Below are positions 1 to 5,521 of a stretch of 7,137 nt of DNA, in pieces. Positions within the stretch are counted from its first letter, which is position 1, and every line of letters starts with the position of its first letter. Location of the stretch: NCBI GenBank assembly GCA_003165615.1, contig PLWR01000507.1, positions 2,599-9,735 of the forward strand, read 5' to 3'. Under the pieces are notes generated by a model. That model saw only the letters and a program-made list of their open reading frames with translations. It did not search any database and was not told the DNA's origin. The stretch is from Acidobacteriota bacterium (lineage in GTDB: Bacteria; Acidobacteriota; Terriglobia; UBA7540). Position numbers and translations under genes: made by a program.

Positions 1-23
1 GCCCGCAGGCGGGTGAGGGGGTC
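1..23. repeat. Left arm of a 23-bp inverted repeat pair
   Basis: Bases 1-23 are the exact reverse complement of 1385-1407. The sequence is a GC-rich stretch starting GCCCGCAGGCGGGTGAG. The match stops abruptly at base 23, and in the other copy the match also stops at 1385, which suggests a true element end. The left copy probably continues outside the window. No transposase is seen. The pair encloses the TPR gene in opposite orientation. Confidence 0.7.
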
Positions 24-167
24 GCACAGTAACCTTTTCCCACTTATTGCCCTGAAACCCATTAAGTGAACAGTATTGTGGTTAGCTGTCGGCGGTCAGC
101 TCTCAGTTCTTCCCCTGCCGGGCCGGTGCCGAGGGAGTCACCAGGAACAAATTGTGTTTGGGTCCCG

Positions 168-197
168 ATGGCATCTGCTTTCCACTGGAAGTATAAT
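168..197 (+). promoter_or_regulatory. Candidate sigma-70 type promoter for the TPR gene
   Basis: A perfect TATAAT lies at 192-197. A weak -35 match, ATGGCA (4 of 6 to TTGACA), lies at 168-173, with an 18-bp spacer. The position is about 45 bp ahead of the TPR start at 244, which is a sensible leader length. The -10 is convincing and the -35 is not, so this is a proposal only. Confidence 0.4.
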
Positions 198-243
198 GCT
201 GCCGAATTGTTGTAGGCTTTCCTGACATCTTCCGGAGGCTGGC

Positions 244-1248
244 ATGAAACTTCAAGCAACCATCAAGATTGTCCTGTTGGCCATGATCGTGGTTCTATCC
301 GCAGCGGCGCAGACTACCAGCGTGGCGCCTCAGAAGCCGCTAACCCGCGCGCAGATTCTCGCCTTGCTGGCAGGTGATGTTCCCAGTTCCCGCGTAACCA
401 TGCTGGTCGAGCAGCGCGGAATCGATTTCACGCCCAATGACGCCTATCTGGGGCAAGTCCAAAAGAGCGGAGGCGAGGAGGATCTGGCCACGGCCTTGCA
501 GTCTGCCCACGTAATGAACGCCGCCAACGCCACCCCGCCATCTGCGGCCCATGCCTCGGAAGCCAAGCGGGAGGAGGCGAAGCAAGAGGAGTTGACGCAG
601 CACACGGCGCGGGGAACAGAGTACTTTCAGGATCATCACTATGCCGAAGCGGAGGCCGAGTATCGCGCGGCGGTCAAACTGGACCCCAAGAATTCCGATT
701 TACACATGGCGCTCGCCCGCGCCCTCAACTCTCAGAAGAGAACGGACGAAGGGATGCAGGAAGCGCGCTTGGCCATCCGCTTGAATCCGGAAAGCGACAT
801 GGCTCACTTCGCCCTGGGCAATGCGCTGCGGATGCAGGAAGACTGGGACGGAGCCGCCGCGGAGTATCGAGAGGCTATTCGGCTTAACCCGAACTACGAT
901 ATGACCCATAACAATCTGGGCGTCACGCTGAGGCATCAGGACAACATGGACGGGGCGATCGCGGAGTTTCGCGAGGCGCTACGCCTGAATCCCCAGGAAC
1001 AATTGGCGATGGCGAACCTCGGTAACGCGCTCGAGAGCAAAGGCGATCTGGACGGCGCCCTTGCCCAGTACCGGGAACTCGCGCGCCTTAAACCCGGCCT
1101 GCCCTTCGCGCACTTCCGGCTCGGCCAACTGCTGGAGAAAAAGGGCGAACCCCGCAGGGCGCTGAATCAATTTCGCCTGGCGGTGGACCTGGCGCCGGAG
1201 AATCGTGCGTTCAAAGCGGCCTACGAACGCGCGAAGCGCAATCAATAA
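244..1248 (+). CDS. Exported tetratricopeptide-repeat protein
   Basis: A 334-residue protein. Residues 1-22 form a signal peptide: Lys-containing start, hydrophobic core IVLLAMIVVLSAAA, likely cleavage after AAA. There is no lipobox Cys, so it should be soluble in the periplasm or secreted. Residues 33-90 form a small helical domain (LTRAQILALLAGDVPSSRV..LVEQRGIDFTPNDAYL) of a type I associate with acidobacterial TPR proteins. Residues 91-115 are an Ala/Glu/Lys-rich linker. Residues 116-319 hold about six 34-residue TPR units with the usual pattern (A..LG.AL...G..D.A...Y.EA.RL.P). TPR proteins are scaffolds for protein contacts; no enzyme domain is seen, and the partner is unknown. The ATG has a GGAGG at 234-238 with a 5-base gap, which fixes the start. 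It is transcribed alone and converges on the downstream minus-strand genes. Nothing ties it to the sugar genes. Confidence 0.93.
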   Translation: MKLQATIKIVLLAMIVVLSAAAQTTSVAPQKPLTRAQILALLAGDVPSSRVTMLVEQRGIDFTPNDAYLGQVQKSGGEEDLATALQSAHVMNAANATPPSAAHASEAKREEAKQEELTQHTARGTEYFQDHHYAEAEAEYRAAVKLDPKNSDLHMALARALNSQKRTDEGMQEARLAIRLNPESDMAHFALGNALRMQEDWDGAAAEYREAIRLNPNYDMTHNNLGVTLRHQDNMDGAIAEFREALRLNPQEQLAMANLGNALESKGDLDGALAQYRELARLKPGLPFAHFRLGQLLEKKGEPRRALNQFRLAVDLAPENRAFKAAYERAKRNQ

Positions 1249-1384
1249 GATAATTGTAAAGTATAAATTATAAAGTTAAGAATTGGGCATTTGGGGATGG
1301 GAGCAATTCTGCTTACATAGGGGGTTTGAAGAATCCATTGCCCCGAACGCCAGGGGTCAAGTTCGTTTAATCCGTCACGGTTTT

Positions 1385-1407
1385 GACCCCCTCACCCGCC
1401 TGCGGGC
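1385..1407. repeat. Right arm of the 23-bp inverted repeat pair
   Basis: An exact reverse complement of bases 1-23. It begins GACCCCCTCACCCGCCTG and is part of a longer GC-rich block reaching about 1523. Its left border coincides with the inner arm of the GGGGTCAA/TTGACCCC inverted repeat. A partial echo, GGCTGCGGGCCACCCTC, recurs at about 1488-1504, so the block itself is internally repetitive. Confidence 0.7.
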
Positions 1408-1499
1408 CGAAGCCGGATTCACTTATTCCTCACCGGGTGCCCCTTCGGCGGGCGTAGGCCCGGCCCACCCCGGCTGATGAAAACGCCGGCTGCGGGCCA

Positions 1500-1523
1500 C
1501 CCTCTCCCCCAAGGGGGCGAGGG
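1500..1523. terminator. GC-rich hairpin between convergent genes, possible terminator
   Basis: CCCTCTCCCCC (1500-1510) pairs with GGGGGCGAGGG (1513-1523) around an AA loop, giving two 5-bp stems split by one T/C mismatch. It lies between the converging TPR and dehydrogenase genes and could stop transcription. There is no clear T run on either side (TTGTAAATT follows on the plus strand), and it sits 250 bp after the TPR stop inside repeat-like DNA. The role is therefore uncertain. Confidence 0.35.
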
Positions 1524-1579
1524 TTGTAAATTGAATTCAGCGCGGCCTCGCCTTCCAAACCCACAGCGAAAAATCCGGG

Positions 1580-2554
1580 TTAGTTCTTGGTGTCTTCCTT
1601 AGGCGCTTGCAGTCGCCCCTCGCGCAGCAACCGCTTGAGCTCCCGCACGATCTGCTTGTTGCGCGCCTCGATCACCGCGGCAGGGTCGCGCTTTTTCCAA
1701 TCATGGAAACCAGCGCCGCTCTTCATTCCCAATTGAGATTTCTGATTCAACTCTTCCAGCAATCGCCCCGGTGCGCGATTGGCAGCCAAGTCTGCAAGCA
1801 GGTATTTATGAATCGTGTGAATCAGGTCCAGGCCGACGAGATCCATATTCTCCAAGGGGCCGAGAACCGGCAGACGGAGGCCGAAGGTCATCTTGGCGAC
1901 GGTGTCCACATCTTCCGCCGATGCGATCCCCTGGCCGACGATTTCAATGGCCTCCCGCCAGAGTGCGTGAAGCATGCGATTGCCGATGAAGCCCGGCACG
2001 TCTGCGTTGACGCGCACCGCCTGTTTACCAATGCTCCGGCAGAATTGCATTGTGGTCTGGACGGTTTCCTCGGCTGTGCCTTCGCCGGCCACCACTTCCA
2101 CCAACGGCATCAGGTGCGGCGGGTTCCAGAAATGCGTCCCGATCACCTGTGCCGGAAAACCAGACTGCCGCCCCATTTCTGAAATGCTGAGGCCGGAGGT
2201 GGTGCTGCAAAGAATCCCCCCGCGCAAGGCCACGCCGTTCAGTGAATGCCACAGCGCAACTTTGACGGCCAGGTCTTCCGCGATTCCTTCCACCACAAGT
2301 TCGGCTTCCCGATTGAGCGGCGCCAAATCGTTTGTGTAACTGAGTTCACCATAGTTTGGCTGTGCTTCGGGAAACTCGGAGGTCATCCACCGATCCATTT
2401 TTTCCAGGTCAAGGCGCGATTGATCCAGTTTCTGCGCGTTGCGGCCATACAGCCACACCCGATATCCGGACCGCCAGCAGGCCAGCCCCAGGGCCAGGCC
2501 GATCTGCCCGATCCCACAAACGCCGATGGTTCGAGGTGAAGAAATGATGGCCAC
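1580..2554 (-). CDS. 3-hydroxyacyl-CoA dehydrogenase family oxidoreductase
   Basis: An NAD-dependent L-3-hydroxyacid or L-3-hydroxyacyl-CoA dehydrogenase, 324 residues from the chosen GTG. In order: a Rossmann GxGxxG (GIGQIG, residues 14-19); STTSGLS at about 117-123; catalytic His in THFWNP (His141) with the paired Glu in LVEVV (Glu153); DVPGFIGNRM (Asn192), closing the NAD domain; then the C-terminal helical domain with GPLENMDLVGLD and GMKSGAGFHDW. Length is normal for a single-function member. The NPPHLMPLVEVV and TSG motifs resemble relatives acting on free hydroxyacids (carnitine dehydrogenase, L-gulonate 3-dehydrogenase) as much as acyl-CoA enzymes, so the substrate is open. The start at 2554 lies one base past the stop of the upstream SDR and has AAAGG with a 6-base gap. 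An upstream in-frame GTG at 2569 (329 residues, overlapping the SDR) has a poorer site. The two genes are probably translated together. Confidence 0.9.
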   Translation of the reverse strand: MAIISSPRTIGVCGIGQIGLALGLACWRSGYRVWLYGRNAQKLDQSRLDLEKMDRWMTSEFPEAQPNYGELSYTNDLAPLNREAELVVEGIAEDLAVKVALWHSLNGVALRGGILCSTTSGLSISEMGRQSGFPAQVIGTHFWNPPHLMPLVEVVAGEGTAEETVQTTMQFCRSIGKQAVRVNADVPGFIGNRMLHALWREAIEIVGQGIASAEDVDTVAKMTFGLRLPVLGPLENMDLVGLDLIHTIHKYLLADLAANRAPGRLLEELNQKSQLGMKSGAGFHDWKKRDPAAVIEARNKQIVRELKRLLREGRLQAPKEDTKN

Positions 2555-2555
2555 G

Positions 2556-3362
2556 TTACACCTTTCCACGCTCTACCGGATAGGGCCACGGAATCTGCGA
2601 ATGCAGTCCGCCATCCACGTAGAGCGTTTGCGCGGTGATGAACTCCGCTTGCGGCGAAGCGAGAAACACCACAGCGGCAGCCACGTCGCGGGTCTGCCCG
2701 ATACGGCCCATGGGAGTCAGCGGGGCCCAGGTGGCGGCATAGTCAGGCGCTTCGGCCTTCGTACGCTCAATTTCAATGCACCCGGGAGCTACGCAATTCA
2801 CCGTGATACCGTAGTGGCCCAATTCGACGGCCGCCACCCGCGTAAACATTTCGATGCCACCTTTACTGCTCGTATAGTCGACAAGGTTGGGGAACGGGGC
2901 CTTGTTGGAGCCCGAGCCGATATTGATAATCCGGCCCCAGCGTTTTGCCGCCATCAGTCTTCCCGCGCGCTGGGTGCAAAGGAATGTCCCTTTAAGATTC
3001 GTGCGAATCACCCGGTCCCACTCTTCTTCCGCCAAATCCAAAAGGGGTTTCCAGGTCTGGACTCCGGAGTTGTTGACGAGCACGGCGGGGGTCCCGAGTT
3101 TTTCCAATACCTCATCGAACATGCGGTCCACTTCCGGCTTAAAACCAATATCCGCCTGGACCACCAGGGCATTTCCACCCAGCGCCCGTATCTTTTCGGC
3201 TGTCGCCTCCGCGCCCTGCGGGTCCCCGTGGTAATTCACGGCGACATCGAAGCCCGCCTCGGCCAGGGCCACAGCAATGCCCCGCCCGATTCCCTTGCTG
3301 GCGCCGGTGACCACCGCGATCTTTGGAACTTCTTGTTTATCGGTCAGAGAGATTGGGATCAT
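2556..3362 (-). CDS. SDR family NAD(P)-dependent oxidoreductase
   Basis: A classical short-chain dehydrogenase of 268 residues, probably oxidising or reducing a hydroxyl of a sugar, polyol or hydroxyacid in the cytoplasm. Visible motifs: cofactor loop TGASKGIG (19-26), acidic QADIG (69-73), NNSG (97-100), and a catalytic tetrad of Asn122, Ser150, Tyr163 and Lys167 (YTSSK), with VAPG at 191-194 and the closing VDGG at 249-252. It ends with a short tail, PWPYPVERGKV. The residues after the first beta strand's partner (NYHGDP) give no sharp NAD or NADP call. It aligns almost without gaps with the plus-strand SDR at 5522-6310, at roughly 40% identity by eye, including a shared P.Y...W.P..PMGR.G signature. 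It is not FabG by context, because no fatty acid genes are near. The ATG has only a weak GGA site. It forms an operon with the dehydrogenase downstream, one base after its stop codon. Confidence 0.92.
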   Translation of the reverse strand: MIPISLTDKQEVPKIAVVTGASKGIGRGIAVALAEAGFDVAVNYHGDPQGAEATAEKIRALGGNALVVQADIGFKPEVDRMFDEVLEKLGTPAVLVNNSGVQTWKPLLDLAEEEWDRVIRTNLKGTFLCTQRAGRLMAAKRWGRIINIGSGSNKAPFPNLVDYTSSKGGIEMFTRVAAVELGHYGITVNCVAPGCIEIERTKAEAPDYAATWAPLTPMGRIGQTRDVAAAVVFLASPQAEFITAQTLYVDGGLHSQIPWPYPVERGKV

Positions 3363-3535
3363 GGTTTTCCATCACTTTGTACTATTGCCGGATATGTGAA
3401 TCGATTTCATAGGGCGTCCCGTCCAGTAGCGGCATTAGTGGCCTTCAGGTTCTCTTCTGATTCTCACGAAGGAGTAGATAGTTACCACACGGGAAAGAAG
3501 CGGGCAAGTATCATCTTTGAAATGCCGACGCGCTC

Positions 3536-3837
3536 GTAGGGGCTGGGCTTGCCCAAGGCTGTCCCAATTAGCGAAGTCAGGCAAAGGGAGCGAAGTTCCG
3601 GGAAGTTTCGGAGTGCGGGAGCTTGCTCCCGCTTTTTCAACCGCTGACTCGTCAACGGGGGTGTATCGCCGCAACTCGTCGCGGTGACTGATCGCCGCAT
3701 CCCGTTGCAGCAAGGGAAAGCGGCGATCCGCCGCGGCGGACCGCACTCCGAAACCGAAGCATGCACAAACCGCCCGGAAAGGGTTGTCGGGCACAACGGC
3801 CGCGGCTTAGACAAGCCAGGGCAATCCCAGCCCCTAC
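3536..3837. repeat. 302-bp MITE-like element with nested palindromes
   Basis: The ends are 19-bp inverted repeats with one mismatch: GTAGGGGCTGGGCTTGCCC at 3536-3554 against GGGCAATCCCAGCCCCTAC at 3819-3837. Inside lies a perfect 13-bp inverted pair, TTTCGGAGTGCGG at 3606-3618 and CCGCACTCCGAAA at 3741-3753. Within that are several hairpins: GCGGGAGCTTGCTCCCGC (3615-3632), a bulged stem in CCCGTTGCAGCAAGGG (3701-3716), ATCGCCGC 3691-3698 with GCGGCGAT 3720-3727, and the palindrome TCCGCCGCGGCGGA (3727-3740). No coding capacity or transposase is seen. One end lies five bases after the mutarotase stop codon. It could be a non-autonomous mobile element or a cluster of REP-type palindromes. Confidence 0.75.
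3615..3637 (+). terminator. Hairpin plus T-run, terminator-like, inside the repeat element
   Basis: GCGGGAGC (3615-3622) and GCTCCCGC (3625-3632) form a perfect stem, followed directly by five T residues (3633-3637). This is the shape of a rho-independent terminator reading rightward. No plus-strand gene ends nearby; on the minus strand, where the flanking genes lie, it has no T run after the stem. It is better read as part of the repeat element that may end stray antisense transcription. Confidence 0.4.
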
Positions 3838-3842
3838 AAAAC

Positions 3843-5249
3843 CTATCGCGTTGAGAACTTGTAGATGGTTGTGGATTCGTAGGTGTGTCCCGGCCGCAGG
3901 ATGGTGGAAGGGAAATTCGGCTGATGGGGCGAGTCGGGATAATGCTGCGTCAGCAGGCAGAAGCCGCTGTGTTGTTTGTAAACGTGCCCATGCTTTCCGG
4001 TGATGGTCCCATCCAGGGAATTGCCCGAGTAAAACTGCTCCCCCGGTTCGGTGGTGTCGATCTCCATCGCGCGGCCGGTGGTGGGCTCGTAAAACCGCGC
4101 CGCCAGCTCCAGCCCCGGGCCCTTCCGGTTGATCACAAAATTGCTGTCGTAACCATGCCCATACGCCAGTTGGTCATTCTTCTCCTCGATGCGCAAACCC
4201 ACCACAGTGGGCTGGGTAAAATCAAGAGGTGTTCCTTTGACCCTCGAAATTTCTCCAGTGGGAATGCGGGTCGAGTCGAAAGGCGTGTACTGGTCGGCAT
4301 TTAACATGAGCACGTGGCCAAGGATGTCGCCACTTCCCTCCCCTGCCAGGTTGAAGGCACTGTGACTGGCGAGGGTGATCGGCGTGGCCTTGTCCGTGGT
4401 GGCGTGGTAGTGAATGCCGAATTCGTTCAGGTCATTCAAAGTGTAGGTGACCGTCACGTGCAACGTCCCGGGGTAACCCTCCTCGCCGTCGGGGCTGGTG
4501 TATTTCAGAATCAGCCCAACATGGTCTTTGTTTTCGAAGGGCTGAGCCTGCCACAGAGCCTTGTCAAATCCCTTGAAGCCGCCGTGCAAGGTGTTGGGCG
4601 GGTCGTTTTTGCTGAGCGTGTACTCCTTGCCGTCGAGCGTGAACCGGCCATTCTTGATTCGATTTCCGAAGCGTCCCACAATGGCGCCGAAATAGGGGCT
4701 TTTGGCAAGATAGCCTTCCAGATGCTCGTAACCCAGCACCACATCAGCGCTTTGGCCATTCCGGTCGGGAACATTCAATGAAACGATCACCCCGCCATAC
4801 GTCATCACCCGAACTTCCATGCCGTGCGTGTTGCTCAGTGTGTAAAGGTCAACTGCTTTGCCCCCAGAGAGTGCCCCGAAGGCCTCTTTCTTGATATTGA
4901 GGGTCCCGTTCGCGGGTGATGAAGAGCTTGCGGTAAAACGCCCCAGCGCTGTCATCCTGAGCGCAGCGAAGGACCCCTGCATTTGAACTCTCGAGCAAAC
5001 ACAGAGATTCTTCGTCGGTCGCCGCGGCAACCTCTTCAGGATGACAGTGCCTATGAGTTTTTCCGCAGCCTGTGAAGCCGTAGAGCCGGGCGAAAAGGGA
5101 ATCCATACAATACAAAGGAGGAGTAGAAAGACATGAGTAAATCGCTTCGAGGTCTTCCCTCGACGCGCAGAAATGGATCTGAATGGCGGACGGAAAAGTC
5201 CTGCCCAATCGAGGCGGATTATGGTGGTGTTCAACACAAATCTCCGCAC
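3843..5249 (-). CDS. Exported aldose 1-epimerase (mutarotase) with altered catalytic site and inserted repeat
   Basis: A galactose-mutarotase-family protein, which normally interconverts alpha and beta anomers of aldoses; 468 residues from the chosen GTG, against about 340-390 usual. Residues about 35-62 are a signal peptide (SKRFTHVFLLLLCIVWIPF, then STASQAAE), so it is probably periplasmic. Residues about 68-100 are encoded by a palindromic repeat. The catalytic domain runs from about 120 to 468: GRFGNRI (Arg193), NTLHGG (His222), ASHSAFNLAG (His296), YDSNF (Asp368), TTEPGEQFYSGN, and HSGFCLLTQHYPDS near the end. In human GALM the last motif reads FCLETQ with catalytic Glu307; here that position is Leu433, so normal activity is doubtful. 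The GTG at 5249 has AAGGAG with a 6-base gap. An ATG at 5309 would give 488 residues but lies in the tandem repeats. The gene is divergent from the SDR/kinase pair. Family is certain; function and start are less so. Confidence 0.85.
   Translation of the reverse strand: MRRFVLNTTIIRLDWAGLFRPPFRSISARRGKTSKRFTHVFLLLLCIVWIPFSPGSTASQAAEKLIGTVILKRLPRRPTKNLCVCSRVQMQGSFAALRMTALGRFTASSSSPANGTLNIKKEAFGALSGGKAVDLYTLSNTHGMEVRVMTYGGVIVSLNVPDRNGQSADVVLGYEHLEGYLAKSPYFGAIVGRFGNRIKNGRFTLDGKEYTLSKNDPPNTLHGGFKGFDKALWQAQPFENKDHVGLILKYTSPDGEEGYPGTLHVTVTYTLNDLNEFGIHYHATTDKATPITLASHSAFNLAGEGSGDILGHVLMLNADQYTPFDSTRIPTGEISRVKGTPLDFTQPTVVGLRIEEKNDQLAYGHGYDSNFVINRKGPGLELAARFYEPTTGRAMEIDTTEPGEQFYSGNSLDGTITGKHGHVYKQHSGFCLLTQHYPDSPHQPNFPSTILRPGHTYESTTIYKFSTR
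4950..5046. repeat. 97-bp REP-like palindromic element inside the mutarotase gene
   Basis: Perfect 11-bp inverted ends, TGTCATCCTGA (4950-4960) and TCAGGATGACA (5036-5046), extend outward as GCxCTGTC with one mismatch. The interior has GCGCAGCGAAGGACCCCTGC and CAGAGATTCTTCGTCGG, matching a dispersed intergenic repeat I know from acidobacterial and other environmental genomes (GTCATCCTGAGCG.AGCGAAGGATC type). No transposase is encoded. It lies between the codons for the signal peptide and the catalytic domain and leaves the reading frame open. No clear target duplication is seen. Confidence 0.8.
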
Positions 5250-5255
5250 CGGATT

Positions 5256-5261
5256 CTCCTT
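5256..5261 (-). promoter_or_regulatory. Ribosome binding site favouring the GTG start of the mutarotase
   Basis: CTCCTT on the plus strand reads AAGGAG on the minus strand, six bases before the GTG at 5249. This is the only strong site ahead of the mutarotase frame. It supports the 468-residue form over the longer ATG start at 5309. Confidence 0.6.
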
Positions 5262-5296
5262 AACCTGGGGCCGGGAGTCAAGGCTCATGCGAGGGA

Positions 5297-5352
5297 TTCC
5301 ATCACCCATTCCATCAACATTCCATCAACCTTCCATCAACCTTCCATCAACC
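5297..5352. repeat. Five tandem 11-bp repeats (TTCCATCAACC)
   Basis: Units: TTCCATCACCCA (5297-5308), TTCCATCAACA (5309-5319), then TTCCATCAACC three times (5320-5330, 5331-5341, 5342-5352). The 11-bp period is close to one DNA helix turn, so the sites would lie on one face of the DNA, as expected for an array of protein binding sites. Replication slippage of a chance sequence would look the same. It is not a CRISPR array, because no spacers separate the units. Confidence 0.9.
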
Positions 5353-5521
5353 TTGTTGCTCTAAATCCGGAATTGCGCTATAAGGTTGACCCAGCGAGGG
5401 CCGTCGAGATCGCTTGGCAACAGCGGGCAATCGGCGCCGAGGCAGTCGGCTCCAGTGAACTTGCCGTCAGCGATGGGTGATGGTTTTTCGAATTCATCTT
5501 GGTCAGTCTTAGTGCTCACAA

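Larger units (their letters stand above)
1249..1579. other. Repeat-rich gap between convergent genes
   Basis: No believable gene lies here. A short open frame at 1283-1477 is a translation of repeat DNA. The gap opens with an AT-rich stretch (about 1246-1285, including TATAAATTATA at 1262-1272) that contrasts with the GC-rich surroundings. Next comes an inverted repeat, GGGGTCAA at 1353-1360 and TTGACCCC at 1383-1390. The GC-rich block from 1385 to about 1523 follows, containing the right copy of the 23-bp repeat and two small hairpins (CCGGC 1470-1474 with GCCGG 1485-1489, and the one at 1500-1523). The block looks like a dispersed intergenic repeat. Confidence 0.6.
3363..3842. other. 480-bp non-coding gap between mutarotase and SDR genes
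   Basis: No credible gene is present. The long antisense and overlapping open frames here translate palindromic repeat DNA. 3536-3837 is the inverted-repeat element described separately. The remaining 3363-3535 should hold the SDR promoter, but I could not pick a convincing -35/-10 pair. TTCCATCAC at 3367-3375, five bases ahead of the SDR start, matches the first unit of the tandem repeats at 5297-5352. The size of the gap means the mutarotase and the SDR may be separate transcripts although they point the same way. Confidence 0.6.
5250..5521. promoter_or_regulatory. Divergent control region between mutarotase and SDR/kinase operon
   Basis: About 270 bp separate the two divergent starts, and both promoters should lie here. 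It contains the 11-bp tandem repeats (5297-5352) and a perfect inverted pair CCATCACCCAT (5299-5309) / ATGGGTGATGG (5473-5483). The latter ends 38 bp before the SDR start at 5522 and the former begins 50 bp before the mutarotase start at 5249. TATAAG at 5379-5384 and TTGACC at 5386-5391 are isolated promoter-like boxes without well-spaced partners, so I assign no exact promoter. No gene is seen. Confidence 0.5.

Noticed and set aside
62..259. Minus-strand open frame upstream of the TPR gene
   Set aside because: It covers the TPR promoter, ribosome site and start codon, and has no family resemblance.
1283..1477. Plus-strand open frame after the TPR gene
   Set aside because: It is short, runs through the GC-rich repeat block and has no recognisable protein features.
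2439..3539. Long plus-strand open frame (366 codons) across the SDR and dehydrogenase genes
   Set aside because: It lies opposite two clear enzyme genes with intact motifs. Its translation is rich in His, Arg and Pro without domain features, as expected from the antisense of GC-rich codons.
3435..3814. Two overlapping minus-strand open frames in the gap between mutarotase and SDR
   Set aside because: They translate the inverted-repeat element and its palindromes, overlap each other, and show no domain or good ribosome site.
4849..5208. Second minus-strand frame across the mutarotase N-terminus
   Set aside because: It contains HCHPEEVAAATDEESLC and GVLRCAQDD, which is the typical translation of the palindromic repeat in another frame. 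The mutarotase frame holds the signal peptide and the catalytic domain continuously, so no frameshift is needed.
3843..5249. Calling the mutarotase a pseudogene
   Set aside because: The frame is open throughout, the fold motifs are kept and a strong ribosome site is present. The active-site change and insertion raise the question but do not prove loss of function.
5297..5352. CRISPR-like array
   Set aside because: The 11-bp units are directly adjacent with no spacers and are far too short for CRISPR repeats; no cas gene is present.
5386..5414. Promoter for the plus-strand SDR starting at TTGACC (5386-5391)
   Set aside because: No -10-like hexamer is found 16-18 bp downstream, and the nearby TATAAG (5379-5384) lies on the wrong side.
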